A DNA stretch of 64,000 nt from NCBI GenBank assembly GCA_950295325.1, contig OX485806.1:24924001-24988000 (forward strand). The letters are read 5' to 3'. The notes beneath the pieces were generated by a model, which saw only the letters and a list, made by a program, of their open reading frames with translations, did no database searches and was not told the origin of the DNA. Positions 1-11,040 of this stretch are shown in pieces. The position numbers were made by a program, and so were the translations under genes. Source of the DNA: Polytrichum commune. Taxonomy: Eukaryota; Streptophyta; Polytrichopsida; Polytrichales; Polytrichaceae. Numbering within the stretch: position 1 is the stretch's first letter; every line of letters begins with the position of its first letter.

Positions 1-945
1 GAAGTTGTAATACAAAAGATACTATAAAACACATACAAGAGGACTATTGGGACTTCATCTCTCAAGTAAACATATCCCACATGGGTTGTGAGCACTACTC
101 CCACTCTAACTATGTTATGACTCTTCTCTTATATCTTGCAAATGATACAATGTGCATTGTGAACACCTACTACCTATTCCTTTGATATTGTTGAACAATT
201 TGTATTTGATAAGAATTCATACAAAAATTGTTGGAATTATAAATATAAATGAAGAAAGTATTAAACCGACTTTCGACACTTTGAATAACTATCCGGCATA
301 GTTATGTCGGACCGGCTATATGCCTATGGTAAAGGAAACACAACATCAAGATTGGGCCATGACATAATTTAATTCGGGTTAATGTGGTGTTTGAAGAATT
401 GAGAGGCAAGCTCAACCGTAAACTCAAAGAGTCCAACTACCATATCCCGGTTCAACTTTAGGCTTCAAAAAGAGTTGGCACTACATATTAGAATATTCAC
501 AATTCCCAATAAAGTAAAGACTTTATTATAGAGCTATTAATAGTAGGGATAATAGCACATGTCATGTTCATGTACAAGTACATTGGAAAATATCACTTTT
601 CGCATCACCTCAACGCATAATATCTAAATGTTTCGACGATTCCATTGTGGAGCTATTTTCTTTAAGTTAATGCCATGTTGAAACATTTAGTAGGGAGGAG
701 TACATGTAGTACTTAGATGCTTGCAAAAAGGACAATTATGGGTGTGGGAAATTACAAACTTCATTAGGGAACGTGATCAATGCAACACCACGCGTTCTTT
801 GGGGAGGTGAAGAAGATCACTTTTCCACATGGCACACAACAAAAAGGGAAGAAGAAATACGTAATGGAATTTATCAACATGCTAAAGATTACTAGGCTTT
901 GAGATATTTGATGAACCGGAATCATTGTAATTAATTAAGGAATTA
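1..945. other. AT-rich stretch, no gene seen
   Basis: No open frame of useful length and no recognisable domain on either strand. Short pieces look like decayed coding sequence but stops break every frame. I see no terminal repeats that would define an element. Confidence 0.5.
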
Positions 946-1235
946 TTCCCTCCATCCCAAAATGATTGTATGTGTTTCAAACTTTGGCGAGACTAAGGCC
1001 CATTGATCATTGACCGAGTAGTTATAAGTATGACTCATAAAACTAGAAAACAAAACAACAACTACTATGAAACACCCCCGGAAGTTGCATTGTCAATAGA
1101 CTTCTTAATATAGAAAGCTTTGCGCGAAAATATTTGACTTTGAGCCTCAAATTTCTAGCCGGCCAGATAAACCGGGCAATCTTCTTGGGACCAAAAAATT
1201 CTACAAGTAGGACAATCAGTTTGGGACGGAGGGAG
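946..1235. mobile_element. Stowaway-type MITE
   Basis: The ends are inverted copies of each other: TTCCCTCCATCCCAAAATG on the left and, reverse-complemented, CTCCCTCCGTCCCAAACTG on the right. The dinucleotide TA flanks both sides (944-945 and 1236-1237). CTCCCTCCGTCCC ends with a TA target duplication are the signature of plant Stowaway MITEs, which are moved by mariner-like transposases. The element is about 290 bp and has no coding potential. The left end has drifted from the consensus, so it is not recent. Confidence 0.8.
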
Positions 1236-1784
1236 TATACATTATCATTACAACTTGGGAACCGGCATCCTAATTGTGTAATGGGTACAGAATCCCATGT
1301 TGGGGGTCATAAGTCTTGGATGAAAGTGTTGTATTGTGATGTAAGTGTTGTCCAAAATCGTGTGGCAATTTCGTTTGGAGGTAATTTGGGACAAGGCTTA
1401 TAGAATCATGAATGAATGTTGTTATTAATAACACCAACAACCCTTGATTTAAGCTTGATTTGTAGAGGTTAGGATACACACATCTAGTTCACAACCTAGG
1501 AGAGGGGGCGTAGTTGGTGGTGAGGGTTCATTTCTAGTGCAACTTCTCCTGCGCAATTGTTTCCATATCACATATTATGCAATTAACCACATCGTTATTC
1601 ATCCACTTTAACAACTAACATAGAAGTTTGAGTGTCTACAAGTGGTCACTCTTGTGAGACATTGACATGGTTGCCCATTGATTATTTTCATTATTGTGTA
1701 ATTTTGTCGTTTTGATTGCAAGTTAGGATTTGAGTAAGGTGTGAAAGTCCATTATGGATATTCAGTGGTCTCCATTAATCACTT
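1236..1784. other. intergenic, nothing recognised
   Basis: AT-rich sequence between two MITEs. Short overlapping frames on both strands have no family resemblance, and no repeat pairing was found. Confidence 0.45.
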
Positions 1785-1930
1785 CATAACATTATTCAGA
1801 TTCATAACAATGTTATGCGAGGTTGACAATATTCCACAGAATATTCTCCACATTCAATCTAAATTTGGGAGTATTCCATGAAACACTATCAGTCCCACAT
1901 GACAATGTTATGGATATGAATAATGTTATG
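1785..1930. mobile_element. foldback MITE, CATAACATT family
   Basis: A 146-bp near-palindrome. The left arm starts CATAACATTATTCAGATTCA, and the reverse complement of the right arm starts CATAACATTATTCATATCCA. The arms stay alignable almost to the centre, where a motif like AATATTCCACAGAATATTC is found. Relatives lie at 6226-6393 and 55990-56134. No clear target duplication is visible, so the superfamily is not assigned. Confidence 0.65.
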
Positions 1931-2110
1931 TCGGACTTCCGTACACAAAAACCGATTGAGTGACACGCAAATGAAGAAGGAAAGAGCAACGCTGAGATTC
2001 CCATTACTATTTGTAGTATGACATGCAAGATCCTACACAAGTCAGAAAGTTGCAAGCCCGGTTTCTTAATATGAAATAATAGAGACACCCATGTTGAATA
2101 ACCCTCATAA

Positions 2111-2588
2111 CATTAAGTAGCAATGCTAGCAGGGTACCCTTTGACAACCAACAATATTACCTCAACAAGAAGGGAAAAACTTTGCAAAGCAAGGGTGAAT
2201 GAATGGAGTATTAATCAAGAATAGTAGATCCAAAAAGGTATCGAAGGGGTTTTCAATGCGGGTGGGGAGACTTTTCCAAAAAATGCAACTACATTTTACC
2301 TCACCAACTTTTCATGTTGCTTTTATCACTATTTAGATTTGTTTAGATCGTAATTTAACCTAGATTAGAACCTTTGCCACCACTTGGCATTGGTTTTGTC
2401 CTAGAAACTGACATAATTACTTCTAAGCATTGAAAGTAACCACCCAAATAGTTTCAAAATAGCCTAAGAAAAACTCAAAGATAGTGCCACCTTTCCTCTT
2501 GAAAGAGCATCAAAGCAACACGCGCCAATTTGATGCTCTTTTGAGAAGGTAATTCCGGGCTTGTCACTTAATGTTATGCTTATAGGGT
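2111..2588 (+). repeat. dispersed repeat R1, copy 1
   Basis: Alignable over about 470 bp with 8653-9122 in the same orientation, from AAGTAGCAATGCTAG to near the end. Near its 3' end is a stem-loop, AAGAGCATCAAA ... TTTGATGCTCTT around CACGCGCC, which is preserved in the other copy. A 3' hairpin recalls Helitron ends, but no clear terminal CTRR is shared, so the class is unknown. Confidence 0.75.
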
Positions 2589-3377
2589 GTTGTGTTGACT
2601 TTTGTTTCATTTGAGCTAATAGTAGATTTTGTTCTTGGTCCTTCAAATCAAATGCTTTAAAAAATAGGTGTTCATAACAAGCCGCAACTCACGACCATGC
2701 ATGATAAGCATCAAACTTTTAGGTTAGGCAACTCACGGTAGTTTTTCTTCAACTATGTACTATACACAACATTGTTCGATTTGGGGAAACATACTCATAG
2801 TTTATTCACATTTTATATACCCGTGTCCACAATCAATGCACTTATTGTGCACCTACTTGATTCCAAAAAGGGCCAAGAGAGGATAGTTAATTCATACCAC
2901 TATTGTGCACCCACGTGATTAAGTTTCATTGAGTGTTACTAGGACAAATTAGAAGGACTGAGTTGTACTAAAGGGCACGTGGACATGTAATATGGATTGC
3001 ATCAAGTACAAATAGTGTTACCTTTTACATGATATTATAATTCGGTCTATTCAATATTATAATGCACATCCATTAGTAAAGTATATCTCGGTGTTTGAAG
3101 CCAAGAACAACGGTCGGTTACTCACAAACATAATATTCATGCGTCTCCAATCCTCATGCAATTTAAGAATAATGGAATCATTCTACGTTCAAATGCGGAG
3201 ATGATGCACATAAGTGCTTAACCGACAATTTGCAAGTGACCATAACATTGTTCAACTGTGGGCTAGAGTTTTGGTGGGTTCGTTGATTTGTATGGGTAAT
3301 AATTATCACAATGTTCCTTAGATTTGTCACCATATTCATGTTTCAAGACGGATTTGCCAACTCCAACCCTCTCTAGA
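2589..3377. other. intergenic, nothing recognised
   Basis: AT-rich, with no supported gene, RNA or terminal repeat. Frames are short and interrupted. Confidence 0.45.
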
Positions 3378-3746
3378 GGTTTAAGAGACTGGCCCTGGGC
3401 TTAATCACATTTGTGTTCAGTTGGGGCCCACCCCTCCCACGCCTCCTTCATTGTCTAGTCTTCTTGTCCGCACCTTCATGGGAACTCCTCCTCACTGGGA
3501 ACCAGTGTGACAATACCAGATCAAAATTACAGATATTCAAGTTGACATCATTTAACTTGGGAATAATGAAAGTGATGATGTCAACTTGAATATTTATAAT
3601 TCTGAGTTGGTATTGTCACATTGGTTCTGAACGAGGAGGAGTTCCCACGTAGGTGTGGGCAGGAAGATTGGGTAGCGAAGAGGCATGGGAGAGGTGGGAC
3701 CCAGCCGAACACATATGTGATCTAGCCCGGGGCAAGAGGCTAGACC
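3378..3746. mobile_element. long-hairpin MITE
   Basis: The whole segment folds on itself with arms of roughly 170 bp. Matching blocks include GTGACAATACCA and ATATTCAAGTTGACATCAT on one arm and their complements on the other, plus GGGAACTCCTCCTC near the outer third. The ends are imperfect, GGCCCTGGGCTTAATCACAT against GCCCCGGGCTAGATCACAT. The apparent open frame on the minus strand (3594-3836) is only the hairpin arm. No target duplication was identified. Confidence 0.7.
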
Positions 3747-4780
3747 TACAATTATTCTAGTGTAGCCAACTTCAAATGGCTTGTTCAATTTCAATATGTA
3801 GTTATTTTCCTTCTTACTTGTAGTATGTGTGGTCACACTTAGAGTGCAAATTTAAATCTGGGGCTATTTTTATTCAATAACTATTGCAAATGTGGGACAA
3901 TTTGTTCATCTAATCAACGTTTACATGTAGCCTTGGATTTCTTTCATGTGTAATTAGAAGCTGCCACCCAAATTGACGCATAGGTTCTATGCATTCGCCA
4001 AATACTCCTTTTAACTTCAATTAAATGTAGCCACCCTAAACTCCACAAATACCTCAAGCTCACCACCTTGGTTGCTTTTGAATTTACGCATTTAGCACAA
4101 CATGCATGCTACTTTTCATAGAAACAAACAATAAGGGTTGTACCATAAGGAAAGAGGGAATAATAGCATACGAGTGTACTTGTCATCAAATTAACATAAT
4201 AGCCTTGAAAATAGTATGTGGCCCATAGGATTAAAAATTTAATAGATTTAACACTATAATTATCTGTCAAGACCCCGTATTAGTGTTAGTCGAGCTCATT
4301 CAAGATCGATTGGCAACAATATAGGGGTCATGTTCTAATGTGGGACGGATGAGAGGTACACTTATATTTGATAAATCTCTCTCTTCACCCAACAACACGT
4401 AAGGAATATTTACATTTAGAGCTAAAGGTCCTCTATATAATTTGTAGCATGTACATTGTACAACAACCTTATATATATATATATATAGTTCCATTGGGCG
4501 GGGATTCATGGCACACAAGTATTTTCATAGCTAGGGTGTTTTTCATTTGCTTTCACCTCATCAAAGATAATGCCAATTTACTCACAAGAACTTTAAACAA
4601 TAAGCAATAACATGGTCCCATGTCTCGTGCGAGATAATAATTCTAAAAAACACTAAGTTAGCATTAGATTGTTGATTTTGCAATTTTGCTAGCTTGCAGC
4701 TGTGGAACCTTCTTCATTCTTGCCCTTTCACATGCCACATCAACTAAAGGTCCAACTGCACGTCCCAGTTAGGGATTTGG
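3747..4780. other. intergenic with short AT microsatellite
   Basis: No supported gene. A short (AT)n run lies at about 4470-4488. Other short frames overlap on both strands without any family resemblance. Confidence 0.45.
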
Positions 4781-5690
4781 TTAGAGTAAGTAACCACTCA
4801 AATTAGTTATGTTATGCCCGCATTGTCCAGTTAAGAGAGTTAGCTAACATATGAGGTAGCTAACCTATGTGAGAGCTGATCTATCCCATGGTCGCACCAC
4901 CTAGTTAAAGTTGAGGTTTACATAAAAGTTAGAAAACTAAAAGTTAGCTAAGCGTTGGGACCTTGCTTTTGTGAATAAATCTTAACTCATCCATAGCCCT
5001 AATGCTAACTAAATTCAACAAATGAGTAGCCCAAGTTTTTGTCTTGAATGCCCACTTTTCATTTCCCCATATAGGTGGACCACATTGTTTCTTACATTGT
5101 TACATTGTCCTAAATTAGCATAGTGTTTTAATTATTAAAATATCCAATGGTAAATACATATTTTAAGTTATAATTGTATTATTTTAATATAATTTAATCA
5201 CAATGAAACACAAATGGTGTGGACCACAAATTACAATGTATCATAATTAGTGTCATGTTCAAAACTTGGGCAAGTTGAGCAAAACTTTCGTCGGTCAACC
5301 TTAAACTCCTCTCTTAAATGGGTCAACCTTTGGTTAGTGATAACCGGGTGTGGCTGTGTGATCGGTTAGCTCGCGTATGAGTTACTGTAGAGGGCTCCCT
5401 ATTACACATTACATGTGCCAAAATGTAGTTTTCACGTGGGATACAAATGGATCATGGCGAATGCAAGAAACAACACATGGCTAATTTTGAGGAGAAAATC
5501 ATTTTTTTGGTTGGAATAGAGAGCCCTGTACAGTAGGGGATTTCACTAACTCACATTGTTGGTTGATTCTCCTAGCTAGATGGTGCAACCATGATTTTTT
5601 TGGTTAGCCAGAACTTGGTTAGCTAACCCCTCACTAAACTCATAAGTTAGTTAATTCTCTTGACTAGGTGGTGTGGCTAGACCCTTATAG
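4781..5690. repeat. degenerate inverted-repeat region
   Basis: A motif around GCACCACCTAGTTAA followed by TTAGCTAAC occurs several times, forward near 4840-4930 and inverted near 5570-5680. This suggests one or more old foldback elements. Ends and target duplication could not be fixed. No coding potential. Confidence 0.35.
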
Positions 5691-6225
5691 GGTTTTGCTT
5701 GCTTCTCTTCTTCTTTGTAATCGCCACGCCCAAGCTTTGCTCTACGTCTTCATTGTTTTTCATTGTTTTATGAGACCTTCACGGTCGTATTATTTTTTAA
5801 CTATTCATCATCTTTGAGAGTATTTTGTTTCTTGATTTGATTTAGACATTGATGTCTGCTTCTTCTTCTTATGTTTCTATTTCTCATTTTCTAGACCTTC
5901 ATGTATATTTAGACAAAAATTTGTTTCTTTGAGATCCCCTTATTATACTTGTCATATGTGCATCTTCTTCTTAAGAATGTGTTTTCTCCTCTATTAAATA
6001 TGGTCTTATTTGTTTCTTTCCGTTCTTAAGATTTTATTACTTCTCTTAGTTTTTGAGATCATATTTGTTTCAATTATTATGGTGATAGGTTCATTACTAA
6101 GATCACATTGATCATCTTATTCTTTGATATAATTTATTTTCTCTCATTTCTTAAAATTGCCTTGCTCGCTTTTTTTTTATATGACATTTTAGGATTTTTT
6201 TTTTATATGATTTTTATAGACCACA
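5691..6225. other. T-rich stretch, no gene seen
   Basis: Strongly T-rich on the plus strand with many TTCTT runs. The open frame at 6108-6314 is low-complexity Phe/Leu/Ile and runs into the next foldback element, so I do not regard it as a gene. Confidence 0.45.
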
Positions 6226-6393
6226 TCATAATATTCTTCAAGTCCATAACATTGTCCTATGAGATAGACATTAATCCATGGAATATTCCCAGATATTTCC
6301 CACATTCAAGCTAAATGTGGGAAATATCCAAGAATATTCTGTGGAATATTGTCAGTACCACAGAAAATTGTTATGGATCTCAATAATATTGTG
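6226..6393. mobile_element. foldback MITE, CATAACATT family
   Basis: About 168 bp. The arms pair from CATAATATTCTTCAAGTCCA against CACAATATTATTGAGATCCA, through CCATAACA, to a central GATATTTCCCACATT/AATGTGGGAAATATC hairpin. It shares outer and inner motifs with 1785-1930, so both are copies of one family. Confidence 0.65.
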
Positions 6394-7047
6394 ATTCGGT
6401 AACTTCACTTGAAAATCAAATTTTTTTTAAATAACTTTCCGACAAAAAAAATTCATAATATTCATTTCATTCAAATGCCCTCAACACAATCAATCATTTT
6501 TGCTACTTTCATGAGTAGCAAGGATACTTTTATGAATAGCAAACATGTTTTTTTGGTCATTGTTTTTTGCATATAGCCTATCATGAGCATACTAACATCC
6601 ATATCGCTAAGATATGTATACAGATAAGGTATCATCATAAAGTTTGAAAATTTGAGTATATCCTATCCATGGACCTTTGATAACATGGTCCATCGTCTTG
6701 CATTACTTACAAGTATTTGCTTCTATGAAATATGATATATAAGTTAAAATCATAAAATATTGTCGAAATAGAATCAATTATCATATCAATATGCTTAGAT
6801 AATATAAACTTATCAACATATTATAACATGTTTAAATCATTTTATATTGACCACAATTTCAATATTTGTTATATATATATGTTACAAATATGCTACAAAC
6901 TCTATGCAAAATAAATAACTGAACAATCCAAAATTACTATGGCTATGATGACTCATTTTACACATGTGAACATCTACGTTATTAATCAAGATAGCTACGT
7001 GGAATCCAATGCCATATTTGCCCTTTGTGACGACTCATGGGAGTTTA
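6394..7047. other. AT-rich, nothing recognised
   Basis: Very AT-rich with ATATAT runs near 6870. No frames of note and no repeat pairing found. Confidence 0.45.
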
Positions 7048-7114
7048 GGGCCGGTTTACACTACGGTGGAGAAGGCCTCCGGTCGGTCAAGAATGCTTGG
7101 CCAAGACATGGTTA

Positions 7115-7508
7115 GAGCATCCTCAGTCGGTCTAGGTAAAGCTCACTGCAAACCAAAACCTATCTTTTGACTGACCTAAAATTAGAAACTGAATTTACCA
7201 TCATTAGAAGCGCACCTAAATAAACGTGAGATATTTCTCAAGAACAAAGAATTGTAAAAATTTGACGTAGGTGAAATCCCTCATTGAAAACACCACATTT
7301 TCAAAATTTAGAGGGAGTGCACCAAATCTTGCTTTAAATGGAAAGATCCTCCCACACTCCCTCCAAATTTTTGACATTTAGAGGGAGTGTGGGAGGATCT
7401 ATCCATTTTTAAGCAAGATTTGGTGCACTCCCTCTAAATTTTGAGCAATTTTAAGCAAGATAGGTCTTGGTTTGCAGTGAGCTTTACCTAGACCGACTGA
7501 GGATGCTC
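7115..7508. mobile_element. Tourist-like MITE nested in the PIF element
   Basis: Ends GAGCATCCTCAGTCGGTCTA are repeated inverted at the right end, and exact TTA target duplications lie at 7112-7114 and 7509-7511. The outer arms match for over 50 bp. A second near-perfect palindrome of about 150 bp (7295-7443, around GAGGGAGTGTGGGAGGATC) forms the core. The left arm holds about 130 bp absent from the right. It is non-coding and presumably moved by a PIF-type transposase. Confidence 0.88.
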
Positions 7509-7989
7509 TTATATGAGGCAAATGGTGGATGTGCCGGAGAAGAATTAAAGGCAATAAAATATTTCTTAAGGAGTCTTGACCGGTTGAAGTCTAAACACCT
7601 AGAGGAGAAGTTTAGCGGAGAAGTCCACCGGTGAAGAGAAGTTCACCTAATGGTGAAGATTTTTTGTGATAAAAAACCATAATTCTCTACATTCACATTG
7701 TATCAAAAGATTTCAACAAGAATTGTGTTCATAGGAATTGTGTAATATAATGTTCAATTTTATTCAAAAGATAATGAAAATTGCCAAATTGCCAATTGTC
7801 AAGTTTGGCCCATGTAGGAAATAAATGTCTCCTTGGGTGTTTAAGAATGAAGAGGGGAAAACCCATACACATTGGACAAAGCACTACTCTTTGGTATTAT
7901 TTAAGACATGCTCTCCTCTTAATCATCCTCATCAATTTCTCTCTTCTTATCTTTGATCTTCAATCATAGATAATCGAAGAAGAGAGATT

Positions 7990-8550
7990 TTGTGCTCTCT
8001 TATGATCTTTATGGTTTTGAAGTATTTTATCGTTTCAACTATGGCGATACAAAAACCCATCATGTATCACCATAATGCTTCAATTATGATGATGGCATAT
8101 TTTTTGTTTGGGAGCAAGGAGAGGGCAGTGTGGAAATTTGACCGGCCAAGTGGATATGTGTCACAATTTTTTCTTGGATCATATAATGCAAAAATGTTCA
8201 AAGATCGTGTACGGATGAGTAAGCCTACTTTTTTTTATTTATGTCATTTGCTTGGACCCATGTTGAGCAAGAAATATGCAAAATTAAGACTTTGTATTCC
8301 AATAGAGTGTAGAATTTCTTTGACATTGCATCGATTGGCAACCAGTGATACTTTGCATACACTTGCTGATTTGTATGGTATTTCAAAGTCAAGTGCTTCA
8401 ATCATAGTGACAGAAGTATGTGAGTTGGGCTTCTCCGGCCTCTTGAGGCCGGAGAAACCCAACTCCAAAAAGTGCCGCTATGAAGGCGGCCATGTCATTT
8501 TATCATCCATGAGAAAAGTTCACCACCATTGTTTTCTTCACCTAGTGTAA
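7990..8550 (+). pseudogene. PIF/Harbinger transposase, N-terminal fragment
   Basis: Residues about 75-142 read like the conserved HARBI1/ALP1-type N-terminal helical region: MSKPTFFYLCHLLGPML, then an arginine-rich link, HRLATSDTLHTLADLYGIS, and SSASIIVTEVCE, a helix-turn-helix that contacts DNA. Intact transposases then continue for over 200 residues with the D-D-E nuclease. Here the frame instead enters a palindrome encoding LGFSGLLRPEKPNS and the right inverted repeat. It cannot be catalytically active. It may derive from an autonomous parent elsewhere. The upstream start is uncertain. Confidence 0.8.
8422..8465. repeat. near-perfect 21-bp-stem hairpin
   Basis: Arms of 21 bp (8422-8442 and 8445-8465) separated by only TT. 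A single mismatch at the ninth base breaks complementarity. It sits exactly where the transposase frame loses homology, suggesting it arose at the deletion or repair junction. Both strands read nearly the same peptide through it. Confidence 0.8.
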
Positions 8551-8652
8551 ACACCCACCGGTCAATAGTTGCATTTTCGACTAATCACAATTGAGAAACG
8601 CCCTTTTTTTCATGACCGGTGGACTTCTCCACCGTAGTGTAAACCGGCCCTA

Positions 8653-9122
8653 AGTAGCAATGCTAGTAGGGTACCCTTTGAGTACCCGCAAATTCACCTC
8701 AACAAGAAGGGAAAAGCTTGCAAAGCAAGGGTGAATGAATGAATAATTAATAAATAAATAAATAGCTTCAAAAAGGTATCGAAGAGCTTTTCAATGCGGG
8801 TGTCGGGATATTTTCCAAAAAGTGCAACTACCTTTTTGACCTTACCAACTTTCCTGTTGCTTTTATAGATATTTAGATTTGTTTGGATCGTAATTTAGCC
8901 TAGATTAAAACCTTTACCACCACTTGGCATGAGTTTTGTCTTACAAACCAACATAATTAGTTCTAAGCAGTAAAAGTAACTACCCAAAAGATTAAAAATA
9001 ACCTAAGAAAAACTCAAAGGTAGCACCACCTTTTCTCTTGGAAGAGCATCAAACCGGCACGCGCCAGTTTGATGCTCTTTTGAAAAGGTCATTCTAGGCT
9101 TGTTACTTAAAGTTTTGCTCTA
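8653..9122 (+). repeat. dispersed repeat R1, copy 2
   Basis: Same family as 2111-2588. The internal stem-loop is kept: AAGAGCATCAAAC ... GTTTGATGCTCTT, one pair longer than in copy 1. It starts immediately right of the PIF element, which appears to have inserted at or next to its left edge. Confidence 0.75.
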
Positions 9123-9587
9123 TGACAAGAGACTGCAGTAATTTATAACATGACAACACATCAATTTAAGAGAGTTTGACCATTAAAAACAACCACAATA
9201 GACATGTAGCACATCAGTTCTAATGCCACAATAAATCAGATTTGTAAGTTGATTTGTTCAATTAGGTTGCCCCGCACTAATTTATCGACATTCTACTCTA
9301 TTTTGAATTTTTAAGACCACACCAATTTGTTAAAAAAAACACACAAATTGATTGTTTGTTGTGGTAGCCATACAACAAAGTTGCAAGTTTCTGTGATACA
9401 ATTTTCACCCTGGGTAATTTGCATGGGTGAAGAGGCAACCTTTTTGCAAGGGCAACTTGATTGCCCATATCAAATGTAGTGAAGTGTTTGAACAAGGCAT
9501 CTCTACTTGAAACTTGGTTTTGAAGAAACCTAAGGTAGACGTACCTAAATCAAACATAACAAGAATACGGACACCTTATATTTAAAT
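9123..9587. other. intergenic, nothing recognised
   Basis: No supported gene. The minus-strand frame at 9298-9495 has no recognisable domain. Confidence 0.4.
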
Positions 9588-9870
9588 GGTATGTGGTTAG
9601 GTGTGGATCTAAGAACGGACACCAAAAAGACAGGTGCTTAAAAAGACTGGAGTACATGCTCAAAATATGCTAACCATTAATTATGGCCCCAATAATCAAG
9701 GGAAGGACCCATATGACCACTTAATGAGCACGAGAATCTTCACGTCTTTGATGATGGATAAAATATTGATACGAGCTCCAAAACTTATGACGCAAATGGC
9801 TACAGGCACGGTATAGACTTGCTTATCATCTCGCACTAATTGTGTGTCTCGTATCATATCGTAGGAGAAG
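9588..9870 (+). repeat. dispersed repeat R2, copy 1
   Basis: Matches 48131-48440 in the same orientation through blocks such as CTAAGAACGGA, TGCTCAAAATATG and CACTTAATGAGCAC, with gaps. The element class is unknown. Confidence 0.6.
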
Positions 9871-10820
9871 TGGGTGGAGTGAGAAAAGTTTCCGAATGAC
9901 AACAACAACAACATACGTCTGCCTTGATTGGAAGAGAGTCCCAAGTTTCTGAGATGGACAGTCTTCTTCCCTCGTCACATCATCCACATGAACACCAATT
10001 CTTTTTAAACCAGTGTTGAAATTCACATCACAAACCGCAATCGCGCAACTTGTAGCAGGTAATTAAGTAGCAGACGAGTTCTCAACATCATGCATACGTT
10101 CATGGCATGTTGAGCCACCTGGGAAGGCCCGCATCCGGAACCGGCCAGGCTCTTTGTCAACGCAAGAAATGCTATTAAAATCGGACTGAAACTGTATCCC
10201 AACAAGTTCTCCCAGATCGAGCTCGACCTCTTGTTGAAATTGCACTGGCAAAAGTCGTGTGCAAAGTCAAACACAAGAACAAGTTGACCTCGACTCCTCG
10301 CCCATTTGATGGCCCACTAGAGTACAGATTATCAATACGTGGTGAAGGTCAGTGGATCTTTCCACCACAGAAATGGTTGAATATTGGGTGCGAGCTTCTC
10401 TCCCTCATGGCGTGGATCGTCCTGCTCTGAAGAGACTAACTTAATCAGTAGGAGTTGGAGAACCGAGTACCATCTGCATATATACCTAACAACAGATTTT
10501 TAGTGGAGGCTTAGGTTCATGGCAAACCATATTACTAATTCTGGAAGTTCTGGTCAAAATAGAATGCTGCTGTTCAATAACTCACAGACACAATGATGTC
10601 GACAACGTGTCCCTGCACATCAGATTCTGTCGATTTTGGAGTACTAGATAACTTGCGTGTTTTGAGCGGGAAGCTTATAAAGCCCACGGTGCTGGCTGCA
10701 TGATCAGGTGCGTCAATCAGGGGTCAGTATGAAAGTGAAAGGAGAGATGTGTTAGACAGAGAACGATTTCATCTAATACAGACGGGTTGTATGTGTTCAC
10801 TCTTCTTAATCGGACACAAT
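9871..10820. other. mixed-composition region, possible old coding pieces
   Basis: Composition approaches 50% GC. Overlapping frames exist on both strands: a minus frame near 10063-10274 and a plus frame without an ATG at about 10177-10432 ending in GQWIFPPQKWLNIG. None matches a family I know, and neither has a clear start or splice context. Confidence 0.3.
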
Positions 10821-11040
10821 GGATGGAGAGAACCGGCTGCTAGTTACAGATGAACCAGTCGAGTTTGGGAAATTACTGGTTGAAGTCCAAGACTTCAGGA
10901 AAATTACCCATCATTCTAGAGTAATCTATGGAATATACCTCAAACTAATAAAGCGAAACTGAACGATCGCAGTGTGTAACCGGATGGACTTGGAAAACAC
11001 TAGGAGTTTGACCAATTATGCCCAAAAATCTGCACGGACA
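10821..11040 (+). repeat. dispersed repeat R3, copy 1
   Basis: One of four copies (also 46522-46727 inverted, 47087-47303 and 60840-61058). Shared landmarks are GAGAACCGG, TTGAAGTCCAAGACT, GGAATCTATG-like and TATGCCCAAAAATCT. Non-coding; class unknown. Confidence 0.7.

Larger units (their letters stand above)
7048..8649 (+). mobile_element. PIF/Harbinger transposon, internally deleted
   Basis: A 1.6-kb element bounded by perfect 27-bp inverted repeats that begin GGGCCGGTTTACACTACGG. Flanks are TTA on the left and TAA on the right, matching the 3-bp T-rich targets of PIF/Harbinger although not an exact duplication. Inside are a nested Tourist MITE (7115-7508) and the N-terminal part of a HARBI1-like transposase (7990-8550). 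The DDE catalytic region is gone. An internal deletion probably removed it, and a hairpin lies at the junction. The right inverted repeat abuts repeat R1. Confidence 0.85.

Noticed and set aside
3594..3836. 80-codon minus-strand frame
   Set aside because: It mostly overlaps the arm of the hairpin MITE at 3378-3746 and has no domain.
6108..6314. 68-codon hydrophobic frame
   Set aside because: Low-complexity T-rich sequence running into a foldback MITE.
10177..10432. ATG-less plus frame of about 85 codons (ends near GCELLSLMAWIVLL)
   Set aside because: No start codon, no convincing splice acceptor and no family resemblance. Length is not exceptional at this base composition.
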